Notes under the pieces: generated by a model | What the model was told of the DNA's origin: nothing | What the model saw: only the letters and a program-made list of their open reading frames with translations | Databases searched by the model: none | Assembly: GCA_023433275.1 (NCBI GenBank) | Contig: JAEZDN010000135.1 | Location: 1 to 39,137, forward strand | Length of the DNA stretch: 39,137 nucleotides | Direction: 5' to 3' | Origin: Verrucomicrobiota bacterium | Lineage (GTDB): Bacteria; Verrucomicrobiota; Verrucomicrobiia; Opitutales; Opitutaceae | Part shown: in pieces, positions 7,531-15,068 of the stretch | Numbering within the stretch: the first letter of the stretch is position 1 | Layout: every line of letters starts with the position of its first letter | Translations under genes and position numbers: made by a program

Positions 7531-7703
7531 CTCTTCCTCGTTCTCCTAATCTTTCTCGTTCTCTCTCTAGGGTTTCTGATCGTGGCTCTTGGTGGAGCCG
7601 GGGCGCCCTCGCCCCGGGCGGACCGGGCCGGGGGCGGGCCGGCTCCAGGGGGCCATAGCTAGAAACGAGAGAAAGATTACGATTAAGAGAAAGAGAACGA
7701 TTC
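7531..7703. repeat. Nested palindromic element
   Basis: The outer arms are pyrimidine-rich on the left (7531-7572, CTCGTTCTC..AATCTTTCTCG) and purine-rich on the right (7657-7703, CTAGAAACGAGAGAAAGATTA), imperfect reverse complements. Inside are TGGAGCCGG (7593-7601) and CCGGCTCCA. Next to the left one is a hairpin CCGGGGCG/CGCCCCGG with a CCCT loop (7598-7617), which resembles the REP-like hairpin in the opposite orientation. Confidence 0.65.
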
Positions 7704-7771
7704 GGACGGCGAACGGCTGCGATCCGGGAGGTGAGCTCGGGCGGAGGAGCGGTTCGTCCGGCGGACTCGTC

Positions 7772-8305
7772 CTACCTTTCAGAGCGCGCGGGAGAAGTTC
7801 CACCTGACGGCGCAACGATCTGCTCGATCGTGATCCTGATCGGGGAGACGGAGCAGTCGGCGCGGAGGGAAACGAAACCGTCGCGATACTGGTCGAAAAT
7901 GGGCCAGAGGGCGGCCTGGTCGGTTTCGGGAATGGCCAGTTGTCTGATCGCCTCGCGGGAATGGAACGCGAAGCGGCCTTCGTGAATGTCAGGGGGAAGG
8001 GCGTCGAGGGGGACCTTGCAGCGGTAGAGAAACATCAGCCAATGGGTGTCACCCTGGTACGCTTTTTCGGCGATCATGGCGAAGAGGTGCAGGTCTTCCT
8101 CGCGCACGGAGAGGCCGGCTTCCTCGGCGGTCTCGCGAATGGCGCACTGGAGGGGGGACTCGCCGGTGGCCATTTCGAGTTTGCCGCCGATGGGGGTCCA
8201 TACGCCGAGGTTGGGCTGTTTGGCGCGGAGCATGAGCAGCTGCTCGCCGGCGCGGTTTTCGATGAAGACCAGGACACTGATTTTATAGGGAAGTGGGGAG
8301 GACAT
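7772..8305 (-). CDS. Nudix hydrolase
   Basis: This 177-residue Nudix-superfamily enzyme hydrolyses a nucleoside diphosphate linked to another moiety; the substrate cannot be read from sequence. The Nudix box spans residues 41-65, GGKLEMATGESPLQCAIRET then AEEAGL. The catalytic helix REtaEEaGL is intact. The loop between the first Gly and the Glu is two residues longer than the consensus G-x5-E. The upstream frame is open to 8404, but the ATG at 8305 (MSSPLPYKISVLVF) starts just before the first strand of the fold. The gene is divergent from the Sel1-repeat gene, with 97 bases between them, and is not obviously linked to the pdh operon. Confidence 0.85.
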   Translation of the reverse strand: MSSPLPYKISVLVFIENRAGEQLLMLRAKQPNLGVWTPIGGKLEMATGESPLQCAIRETAEEAGLSVREEDLHLFAMIAEKAYQGDTHWLMFLYRCKVPLDALPPDIHEGRFAFHSREAIRQLAIPETDQAALWPIFDQYRDGFVSLRADCSVSPIRITIEQIVAPSGGTSPARSER

Positions 8306-8384
8306 CGGGCGGGAGCGAGCGTGGAAGGTGGCGCGCGCGTCGCAAATCATTCCTCGGATTAATGCCCTTTGACCCGGCGGGGGG

Positions 8385-8391
8385 AAGGAGG
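8385..8391 (+). promoter_or_regulatory. Strong Shine-Dalgarno of the Sel1-repeat gene
   Basis: AAGGAGG lies 11 bases before the ATG at 8403. Such a complete site is uncommon in this window and fixes the start. Confidence 0.6.
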
Positions 8392-8402
8392 CATCCTGTC
8401 GC

Positions 8403-9164
8403 ATGCGTCATCGGATTGCTTGGATCATGTTGCTGGCGGCTTGGGCGGTGGCGGGCCAGTCGGCCCCGCCGGTGCCGGAGGACATGCGCATCCTGAAGGC
8501 GGCGGCGGAGACAGGAAGCGCGGAGGCGCAATTCTTGATCGGGCTGCAATACCTCGACGGGCACGGCGTGAAGCGCAACCGGGCTGAAGCGACGAAGTGG
8601 TTGCGGGCCGCCGCGGAGGCGGGACACGTCGAAGCGCAATTCGCCTTGGGAGAGGTGTTGTCCGGTTCGAATTCCCCCGGGGAAGGTGTCGACGCGGCGG
8701 AAGCGGAGAAATGGTTCAAGGCCGCGGCGGCGCAGGGTCATGCGGGGGCCCGGGCCCGGACGGCGGGAAAGGCCGCGGCCGATAAGGAACCGCCGGATGC
8801 CATGCAGTGGCGCCTGTTGTACTCGGGGCTGCGGGGCGCCGATGCCTGGCTGGTGCGGGGATTCCTGCTCGAGCATGGCATCCAGGTAAATCGCGATCCG
8901 GCGGCGGCACTCGAATGCTATCGGGAGGCCGCGATGGCCGGCCATGCCCTGGGCGCGTTCCGGGTCGGCTTGATGTATCTGCGGGGGAAAGGGGTGATGT
9001 CGGATGTCATCGAAGCGTACGCCTGGTTGAGTCGAGCGGAGGCGCAGGGTTGGGAGGAAGCCGGCGCAGAACTTGCGACGCTGAGGCGGCGACTAACTCC
9101 CGAGGAGTTGGAGAAGGCGGACGCGCGCGCGCAGGCCGTGAAAGGGAAGAGCGACGGCGGCTGA
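8403..9164 (+). CDS. Secreted Sel1-like repeat protein
   Basis: This 253-residue protein has a signal peptide (MRHRIAWIMLLAAWAVAGQSA, cleavage near residue 20). It is followed by Sel1-like repeats, the TPR-like alpha/alpha units that mediate protein contacts. The repeats are visible as AAAETGSAEAQFLIGLQYLD..., AAAEAGHVEAQFALGEVLS, AAAAQGHAGARAR and AAMAGHALGAFRVGLMYLRG, with the linking GHGVKRNRAEATKWL motif. A charged tail ends the protein. Its location is predicted to be periplasmic. The partner is unknown; it stands alone between a divergent Nudix gene and the pilus operon on the same strand, 278 bases away. Confidence 0.88.
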   Translation: MRHRIAWIMLLAAWAVAGQSAPPVPEDMRILKAAAETGSAEAQFLIGLQYLDGHGVKRNRAEATKWLRAAAEAGHVEAQFALGEVLSGSNSPGEGVDAAEAEKWFKAAAAQGHAGARARTAGKAAADKEPPDAMQWRLLYSGLRGADAWLVRGFLLEHGIQVNRDPAAALECYREAAMAGHALGAFRVGLMYLRGKGVMSDVIEAYAWLSRAEAQGWEEAGAELATLRRRLTPEELEKADARAQAVKGKSDGG

Positions 9165-9442
9165 CGATTCGAGCGGTTGGAAATGGGTTCGTTGTGTCGG
9201 GGGCCCTGATGCGACGTCGCGAGCGAGGTCGTTGCAGCGAAATCTCCAAAAAAATCACCCAGGCGAACACGCCTTGATTCAGTGCCCCGGAGAATGCCGC
9301 AGAGATAGCCGGTGTCCCGAGCACGGGGCGCGTCACGAAAACGAAAAACCACCTAAAAGCTGGTGGCACTTCGGAATTATTTTCGCGTGACCTTTCGGAG
9401 GCGGCGCGCAGAAAAGGCCGAGCGACGGGCCTCACGCGTTTT

Positions 9443-11047
9443 GTGTCGTCCGTTCACCCCACCTCCCGGATTGTGATTCTCGATTGCGGCGCCAGTCGCA
9501 CCAGCGTGGGCATTTTCGAGCGGGCGGGCGAAGGGTTGCGGTTGATCGACCACGCGGTGCAGCGGCTCACCGCGGCGGGGTCGGGCCTGGACATCTGGCA
9601 GCAGCAGACCGCGGCGGCCCTCGGGGAGTTGCGGCGGCGGGTGAAGCCGACGGGCCGCGTGGTACTCGTCTTGCCGCCGCACCTGACCCTGACCAAGCTC
9701 ATCCCAGTGCCGCGGGTGAGTGCGTCGAAAGTGGAGCAGATTGTCCGCTTCGAGGCGGCGCAGAGCATCCCGTATCCGCTGGCGGAAGTGACATGGGATA
9801 CGGCGGTGGCCCATGAGGGGGAGGGGCACCGGGAGTTGTTGCTGGCCGCGGTGCGCCGGGAGGTCGTGGGCACCGTGGCGCGGGCGGCGGCGGAGGCGGG
9901 TTTTGCGCCAGCGGCGATCATGCCGGCGGCGGTGGCGACGTGGGGAGCGTGGCGATTGGGCGCGGTCGATACGACGGCGCCCGTGTTGGTCGCCAACCTG
10001 GGGGCGCGTTCCGCCGTGCTCCTGATGATTGCGGGAAAGCGTTTCGCAGGCCGGACGCTGGCGGTCGGCGGGCAGGAAGCGGCGGCTTCAGACGGAGCGG
10101 CGCGCGTCCCGGCGGGGGAGGTCGGCGGCTTCGAACTGAAGACGGTGGGGTCACGCGGCGCGGCAGAATCCTACGCATCGAGGCTTGCACGGGAGATCAC
10201 GCGGTCGGTCATGCATTTTGGGCGTCAGGGAGGGTGGGATAAACCGGAAAGCATTTTCGTCAGCGGTGGCGCATCCGGATTGCCGGGGCTGGCCGCGGCG
10301 CTGGGAGACCGGCTCCAGTTGCCGGTGCAATCGTTGCCGCTGGGCGCGAAAGTGACGGGCGGTGGTGGGAATCAGGCGGCGGACACTGGCGGCGTGACGG
10401 GGGAAATGGCCGACTTGGTTGGCGCGGCGGCGGTTGAGTTGCTTTTCACGGAGGGGAAAATGAACCTGCTGCCCGAAGCCGAAAGAGCGCAGGAAGGCGC
10501 GTTCGGGTTCCGGCGGCGGCTGGCGGCGCTGGGCCTCGCCGTCGCCACGCTGTTGCCGCCGATTCTTCATTATGAAAACCTGGCGGACGCGGCGCGTGCG
10601 CGGGCGGACGCGATCGAAGCGGAGCTTGCGCCGGTTCGAGAGCAGGAGGCGCGCAATCGGAGCGCACTGGATCGACTGGAGGCATGGCGGGAGGAAGAGG
10701 AGGTGTGGCAGGGAATCCACGCGCGTCGCACGGCGTGGCTGGGATTGCTCGCGGATTTCCAAGATCGATTGCTGCGCGTGGGTGACGTGTGGTTCGACAC
10801 CCTGCGGGCAGTGCCGCCGAACGCGGGGGAGCCGATGAGGCTCATGGTCTCAGGCCGGATGCTGGACCGGACGAACCCGCTCGCGAAGTCCGGCCCCGGG
10901 ACAGCGCGACGCGTGCAGGGCTTGTTGGGGGAATTGGTGAGTTCGCCATTCGTGACGTCGGTCGAAGGCGAACGGTACGACGCGAGCGAGTCGGGGTTGC
11001 TGCGTTTCGATTTGTCCCTGGTACTGGAACCGGGGCATCCGCTTTGA
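9443..11047 (+). CDS. pilM: Type IV pilus assembly protein: PilM fused to PilN-like domain
   Basis: This 534-residue protein has two parts. Residues 1 to about 335 are an actin-like ATPase domain of the PilM/FtsA type, with LDCGASRTSVGIF (phosphate 1), VANLGARSAVLLM (phosphate 2) and FVSGGASGLPGL (adenosine site). From residue 340 the sequence reads MNLLPEAER, the conserved N-terminal motif of PilN. A single membrane segment (about 357-372), a coiled coil and a PilN-like globular domain follow. Normally PilN is a separate protein whose N-terminal peptide binds PilM. The start is a GTG at 9443 with no ribosome binding site, so it is uncertain. Three bases separate it from the next gene. In Akkermansia the PilM-like gene Amuc_1101 occupies the corresponding position. 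The protein is expected at the cytoplasmic face of the inner membrane. Confidence 0.88.
   Translation: MSSVHPTSRIVILDCGASRTSVGIFERAGEGLRLIDHAVQRLTAAGSGLDIWQQQTAAALGELRRRVKPTGRVVLVLPPHLTLTKLIPVPRVSASKVEQIVRFEAAQSIPYPLAEVTWDTAVAHEGEGHRELLLAAVRREVVGTVARAAAEAGFAPAAIMPAAVATWGAWRLGAVDTTAPVLVANLGARSAVLLMIAGKRFAGRTLAVGGQEAAASDGAARVPAGEVGGFELKTVGSRGAAESYASRLAREITRSVMHFGRQGGWDKPESIFVSGGASGLPGLAAALGDRLQLPVQSLPLGAKVTGGGGNQAADTGGVTGEMADLVGAAAVELLFTEGKMNLLPEAERAQEGAFGFRRRLAALGLAVATLLPPILHYENLADAARARADAIEAELAPVREQEARNRSALDRLEAWREEEEVWQGIHARRTAWLGLLADFQDRLLRVGDVWFDTLRAVPPNAGEPMRLMVSGRMLDRTNPLAKSGPGTARRVQGLLGELVSSPFVTSVEGERYDASESGLLRFDLSLVLEPGHPL
10450..10462 (+). promoter_or_regulatory. Internal Shine-Dalgarno and in-frame ATG at the PilM/PilN junction
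   Basis: GGAGGGG (10450-10456) precedes an in-frame ATG at 10460, with five bases between GGAGG and ATG. The ATG is codon 340 and starts MNLLPEAER, exactly where a free PilN would begin. It could allow internal initiation of a separate PilN-like protein of about 195 residues. Confidence 0.5.
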
Positions 11048-11050
11048 CCT

Positions 11051-11917
11051 GTGCGCCGGCCCGGACACATCCTCCTGTTCTGGGCGCTCGCCGGCGTGGC
11101 GACGGTGGGAGGAGAAGTTTGGTTGCTGCAGCGGGCGCGGGCCGAGGCCGTCCGTGAGCTGGCTCGTTTGGAGCAGAAGAAAGCGGAACGCGACTGGCTG
11201 GCGCGGCAGTCGCCGGCGCCGACCCCGGAGAGTGGGGCGGCGCTCGCCGCGGAGGTCGAGGCCGCCAGCCGGCGGGTGGAGGCGTTGCGCGATGGTTTGG
11301 GTGAGGGCGAAAATGAAACGGCGGCCGCGCCGGTGGCCCAGCCGGCGGAAGTCTATCTCGAGCTTACTGCGATGATCGAGCGGATGCGGGCGGAGGCCGA
11401 TGCGGCCGGGGTGGTATTGCGGCCGCAGGAGTGTTTCGGATTCGCCGCGCATCTGAATGAGGGACCCCCGCGTGGGGCGATCGATGAAGTCCGCCGGCAG
11501 CATCGCGCGATCGAAGACCTGCTCCGAACCTTGTGGGAGGCGCGGCCGGCTGCGTTGATCGCCGTGCGCCGCCAAGCGGAAAAGGACCGCGCCGGAGAGT
11601 CGGGCAGCAGAAGCGCCGGTGACGGCTTCGCGCTGGACGCCGGGCTTTCGCTTCGCCGTGACGGCCTCGTGAAGACGGAACCCGTGCAATTTGAATTCAC
11701 GGGGCACACCCCGGCTTTGCGCGCCTTTCTTTCAGGTGTCGCATCGATGCGCGGCCTGGCCGTGGTCCGCAGCGTGGAGGTGGCGCCGGCGCTCACCGTG
11801 GGCGGCGGGCAAAACACCACCGAAACTCGATTATTCGTGCGACCGATGCTTTCGAAGTTTTCCGTCACGGCGGAAATCATCCAGCGCGGTCGGGCCGGGG
11901 AACAAGCGCCGCCATGA
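11051..11917 (+). CDS. Amuc_1100-like pilus-operon protein
   Basis: This 288-residue protein has an N-terminal membrane anchor (about 5-22), a charged coiled coil (about 24-65) and a periplasmic region. It has the layout of Akkermansia Amuc_1100: PAEVYLELTAMIERMRAEADAAG corresponds to the long helix after the coiled coil, and a short segment ending in CFGF resembles the LGF segment. TEPVQFEFTGHTPALRAFLS then matches the PLEIAFQGDRESVLKAMN strand-helix unit, and LSKFSVTAEII matches the final strand. This comparison is from memory of the family. The fold is PilO-like, consistent with an inner-membrane platform role. The start is a GTG three bases after pilM. Its end overlaps the next gene by four bases (ATGA). 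Confidence 0.75.
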   Translation: MRRPGHILLFWALAGVATVGGEVWLLQRARAEAVRELARLEQKKAERDWLARQSPAPTPESGAALAAEVEAASRRVEALRDGLGEGENETAAAPVAQPAEVYLELTAMIERMRAEADAAGVVLRPQECFGFAAHLNEGPPRGAIDEVRRQHRAIEDLLRTLWEARPAALIAVRRQAEKDRAGESGSRSAGDGFALDAGLSLRRDGLVKTEPVQFEFTGHTPALRAFLSGVASMRGLAVVRSVEVAPALTVGGGQNTTETRLFVRPMLSKFSVTAEIIQRGRAGEQAPP

Positions 11918-12816
11918 ACCGGAGGCTGATCCTGCAAGGTGAGCGAATCCTGATGGCGGCTGCGTCGACGGCATTCGTGATCGCGTCGGGTTGGGCTTGG
12001 GCGCGTCGAGAACAGGTGCGGGCGATCAGGACGGAACCTTCGACGCTCGTTCTCAGGGGAGAGGCGGTGGCGACAGGGGTGGGCGTATCCCTCGAGGCCG
12101 TGCACGCGTGGTCCGCGCCCGAGGCGCAACCGGCGGGCAGCGGCTGGCTGTTCGAGTTGTTTACGCCGCCGGAGATTCGCAACGACGGAGGCGTGGGGCT
12201 GGTTGCGAGGCCCGCGAGCGGGCGGTCTGGTCAGGCCGAGTCGGCGGACGGGCTGGAACTGGTGGCCGTTGAACGGGCACCGTACCGGGTCCAGCTTGTG
12301 GGTTACGCCGGGTCGCCGAGGGATTATCTCGTGGCATTCGCCGATCCGGTGACGCGAGAGGGCTTTTCGGTGCGCGAGGGAACGCGCATCGCATCGAAGG
12401 GCGTCGTGTTGAAGCGATTCGAAGTGCGAAAGGTGCGCATGGCGGGTGAGGGGATCGGACCGGTTTACGATGTGGTGGCCGTGGCAGAGCTGTACGACGA
12501 GGAATTGAATGAAGAAGTGGTGGTCGACAACCGGTCGCTGAAGCTCACGGAGACGCCGCGGGCGCTCTTGAGGTCATCTGCCGGCAAGGTATGGCCGGTC
12601 CGCGAGGGAGAATCGGTCACGGACGGAGATGCCACGTGGCGGGTTGAGCGGATAAGCTTTGAGCCACCGGGGGTAGAAATAGTGCGGAGCGTTGCGGGGA
12701 CGGCCGCATCCGAACGCCGGAATCTTCGACCGGTTGGGCCGAGTGGCGCGCTGTCGGCGGAAACATCGGGCGTTCCTGCCATCGCCCTGGTCCGTGAGCC
12801 GGGCGGGAGTGATTGA
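11914..12816 (+). CDS. Amuc_1099-like pilus-operon protein
   Basis: This 300-residue protein has one N-terminal membrane segment (about 12-28) and a periplasmic remainder. WLFELFTPPEI (about 78-88) is a phrase shared by verrucomicrobial proteins encoded at this position. Two small beta-rich units follow, including GTRIASKGVVLKRFEVRKVR and LTETPRALLRSSAGKVWPVR. Outside this phylum I recognise no family. It overlaps the Amuc_1100-like gene and ends 15 bases before the secretin gene, so translational coupling is likely. By position it may link the inner-membrane platform to the secretin, much as PilP does, but that is inference. Confidence 0.65.
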   Translation: MNRRLILQGERILMAAASTAFVIASGWAWARREQVRAIRTEPSTLVLRGEAVATGVGVSLEAVHAWSAPEAQPAGSGWLFELFTPPEIRNDGGVGLVARPASGRSGQAESADGLELVAVERAPYRVQLVGYAGSPRDYLVAFADPVTREGFSVREGTRIASKGVVLKRFEVRKVRMAGEGIGPVYDVVAVAELYDEELNEEVVVDNRSLKLTETPRALLRSSAGKVWPVREGESVTDGDATWRVERISFEPPGVEIVRSVAGTAASERRNLRPVGPSGALSAETSGVPAIALVREPGGSD

Positions 12817-12831
12817 AGCCACTGATTTCGC

Positions 12832-14901
12832 ATGAATCTTTGGACCAAAAAAATCGCGTGGGGGCTGATGGTGGGGATGACGGCTGGAGCCGGGGTTCTG
12901 CCGGCCAGCACTCGCGAGCTTGTGCATCATGCGAATCCTTTCGCCAGCGTGGGTGTGGGAGGGCGAGGGGATCGGGAACACAGCGGGCGCCGTGGGTCGG
13001 CTTGGAATGACGGCCAGAACAAGGGGCCGGCGTGGCGGGGACTGGAGTTGGTGCCGGCGGCGGTCGCGCACCCGCCTGGCGGCTTGGAGCGACAAAGCGC
13101 GCGGACTGGGACCCTAGGGGCAGCGCGGCCCGACGCGAAGCAGAGTGAGGCGGGGGTTTTCCGCCCGCTGGCCCAGTCGGGGCGCAGCCTGAGCCGGGAT
13201 CAACTGATCGGCGAGGTGGATCTGGCATGGCGGCGACCCACTGCCACAACCGCCGTGTCGACCGCCGATGCCGGCGGGGAGGGCGAATCACCGCTGTGGG
13301 CACGGCTCAACGCCATCATCTTGCCGGAGGTGAATTTCAGCGGGATGGAACTTGGGCGCGTCGTGAACACCTTGAGCGTGGTTTCCGCGGAATTCGACCG
13401 GAGTCCGGAGGAACCGAAAGGGGTAAACATCGTGTTGCTCGATCGCGCGGGTGCGGGCCCGGCGGTGAGCATCACGCTGCGCAATCTGTCGCTCAAACGG
13501 GTCCTGGACTTCGTGACCGCGGCCGCCGGTTACCAGTATGAGGTGCAGGCGGACGCGGTGGTGGTGAGGCCAGAGGGCGATCCCGTGGATCTGGACACGC
13601 AGTTTTTCCCGGTCTCGCGCCAGACGGTGCGGCGCATGACGGGACGCCCCGCGGAGGTGGCGGGAGGGGAGGCAGGGACGTCCGTGGCGGTGGAAAGCGA
13701 AGGTCAGCAGATTCGCGGGTTTCTTCAGTTGGCGGGGGTGGGATTCGACACCGTGCCGGGCAGCACCCTGGCCTTCGACGGCTCGCAAATCATCGTGACG
13801 CAGACGCCGCGCAACTTGACGCGCATCCGCAACATTCTGACGCGTTACGGGAACGTGCGGCAGGTGGAGATCGAGGCCAAGTTCATGGAGGTTCAGGAGG
13901 GCGCGCTGGAGGAGTTGGGGGTGCAGTGGAACCTGGCGACGCGGGGCGAGAGAAACCCGCGCGTGGAGGTTGTCACTGGCGACGGAATCACACGGTCGCT
14001 GGCGGGTGCGTTCAAGAACGCCACCTCCGCCCAGCAGATTTCAATTGCGGGGGAGGGGCAGCCCCCGGGCGGGTTGAACCTGCCGGCGGCGGCGCCGGCG
14101 ATCCCGGGCGGCGTGTTGCTGGGGACCGGGGCCGGGCCGGTCGCATCCATCACGGGCATCATCGGGGATTTCGACGTCAACGCCATCGTGCGCGCACTCG
14201 CGCAGAAGAGCGGGACGGAATTGCTGAGCGCGCCGAAGCTCACGGTGTTGTCGGGCAATCCCGCGACGATCACCGTGGCGCAGGAGCTGCGCTATCCGCA
14301 GAGTTACGGGCAGATCCAGTCCCAGGTGGGGACGGGCAGTTTGTCGGGAGGCGGATCGGCGGGCGTTTCCATCACCTCCGGCACGCCGCAGGATTTCACG
14401 ACGCGCAACGTGGGCGTGGAGCTGCGCGTGACGCCCACGGTGGAGGAGGACGACCGCAGTGTGAGCCTGGACCTGAATCCGCGCGTCACGGAATTCGAGG
14501 GATTCGTCGAGTATGGCGGCCCCAGTGTGGCGATTTCCGGCGGCACGACGGTCACGGTGCCCCCGGGATTCTATCAGCCGATCTTTGCGGTGCGCGAGGT
14601 GAGCACGCGCGTCACGATCTGGGATGGAGCCACGCTGGTGATGGGGGGATTGACGCGCGAGGATGTGAAGAAGGTGAACGACAAGGTGCCGGTGCTCGGC
14701 AGCGTGCCGATCATCGGCCGGCTTTTCCGCAGCCGAGGCGAGAGCACGCAGAAACGGAACCTGTTGATTTTTGTGACGGCGAACCTGGTCAATCCCGGTG
14801 GCGGGCTTCGCCGGCCCCAGGAAACCGGAGCGCCGCAGGAAACGATTTTTGTGAACCCGGCGGTGGTGACGCCCAGCGGTGCCGAGAGTCGGGAACGGTG
14901 A
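12832..14901 (+). CDS. Secretin (outer-membrane pore of the type IV pilus or a type II-like system)
   Basis: This 689-residue protein has a signal peptide (about 1-25) and a Gly/Arg/Ser-rich, probably disordered stretch to about residue 125. N-domain repeats follow (ILPEVNFSGMELGRVVNTLS; ITLRNLSLKRVLDFV; IIVTQTPRNLTRIRNILTRY). The C-terminal secretin domain has QVEIEAKFMEVQEG, TELLSAPKLTVLSGNPATI and the hallmark VPVLGSVPIIGRLFRSR. It forms the outer-membrane channel. It is the last gene of the operon and corresponds to Amuc_1098 in order. No pilin, PilB or PilT gene is in the window, so the operon encodes only the platform and pore. I cannot decide between the names pilQ and gspD. Confidence 0.92.
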   Translation: MNLWTKKIAWGLMVGMTAGAGVLPASTRELVHHANPFASVGVGGRGDREHSGRRGSAWNDGQNKGPAWRGLELVPAAVAHPPGGLERQSARTGTLGAARPDAKQSEAGVFRPLAQSGRSLSRDQLIGEVDLAWRRPTATTAVSTADAGGEGESPLWARLNAIILPEVNFSGMELGRVVNTLSVVSAEFDRSPEEPKGVNIVLLDRAGAGPAVSITLRNLSLKRVLDFVTAAAGYQYEVQADAVVVRPEGDPVDLDTQFFPVSRQTVRRMTGRPAEVAGGEAGTSVAVESEGQQIRGFLQLAGVGFDTVPGSTLAFDGSQIIVTQTPRNLTRIRNILTRYGNVRQVEIEAKFMEVQEGALEELGVQWNLATRGERNPRVEVVTGDGITRSLAGAFKNATSAQQISIAGEGQPPGGLNLPAAAPAIPGGVLLGTGAGPVASITGIIGDFDVNAIVRALAQKSGTELLSAPKLTVLSGNPATITVAQELRYPQSYGQIQSQVGTGSLSGGGSAGVSITSGTPQDFTTRNVGVELRVTPTVEEDDRSVSLDLNPRVTEFEGFVEYGGPSVAISGGTTVTVPPGFYQPIFAVREVSTRVTIWDGATLVMGGLTREDVKKVNDKVPVLGSVPIIGRLFRSRGESTQKRNLLIFVTANLVNPGGGLRRPQETGAPQETIFVNPAVVTPSGAESRER

Positions 14902-15068
14902 ACGAGGGTGGTTTTGCCCGCACGTTTTTCTGGGGGAGAGTGGTGTCTGGGCTCGCGATCAATGCCGAACTGCGACGCGCCGACAGTGGCGAGGTGGAGC
15001 CGGGCCAGTTCCGCGGTGATTGGAGGAATTTGCGTTTACGAATCGGGGGATTGGCGTTTGCGTGACGC

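Larger units (their letters stand above)
7332..7771. other. Gene-free, repeat-filled spacer between pdhA and the Nudix gene
   Basis: Nothing here codes convincingly. From left to right it holds an AT-rich promoter-like zone (7340-7420), REP-like copy 2 (7462-7490), and a large nested palindrome (7531-7703). Confidence 0.6.

Noticed and set aside
7567..7815. 82-codon minus-strand frame with a hydrophobic stretch
   Set aside because: It is encoded by the nested palindrome; the apparent membrane segment derives from the purine-rich repeat arm.
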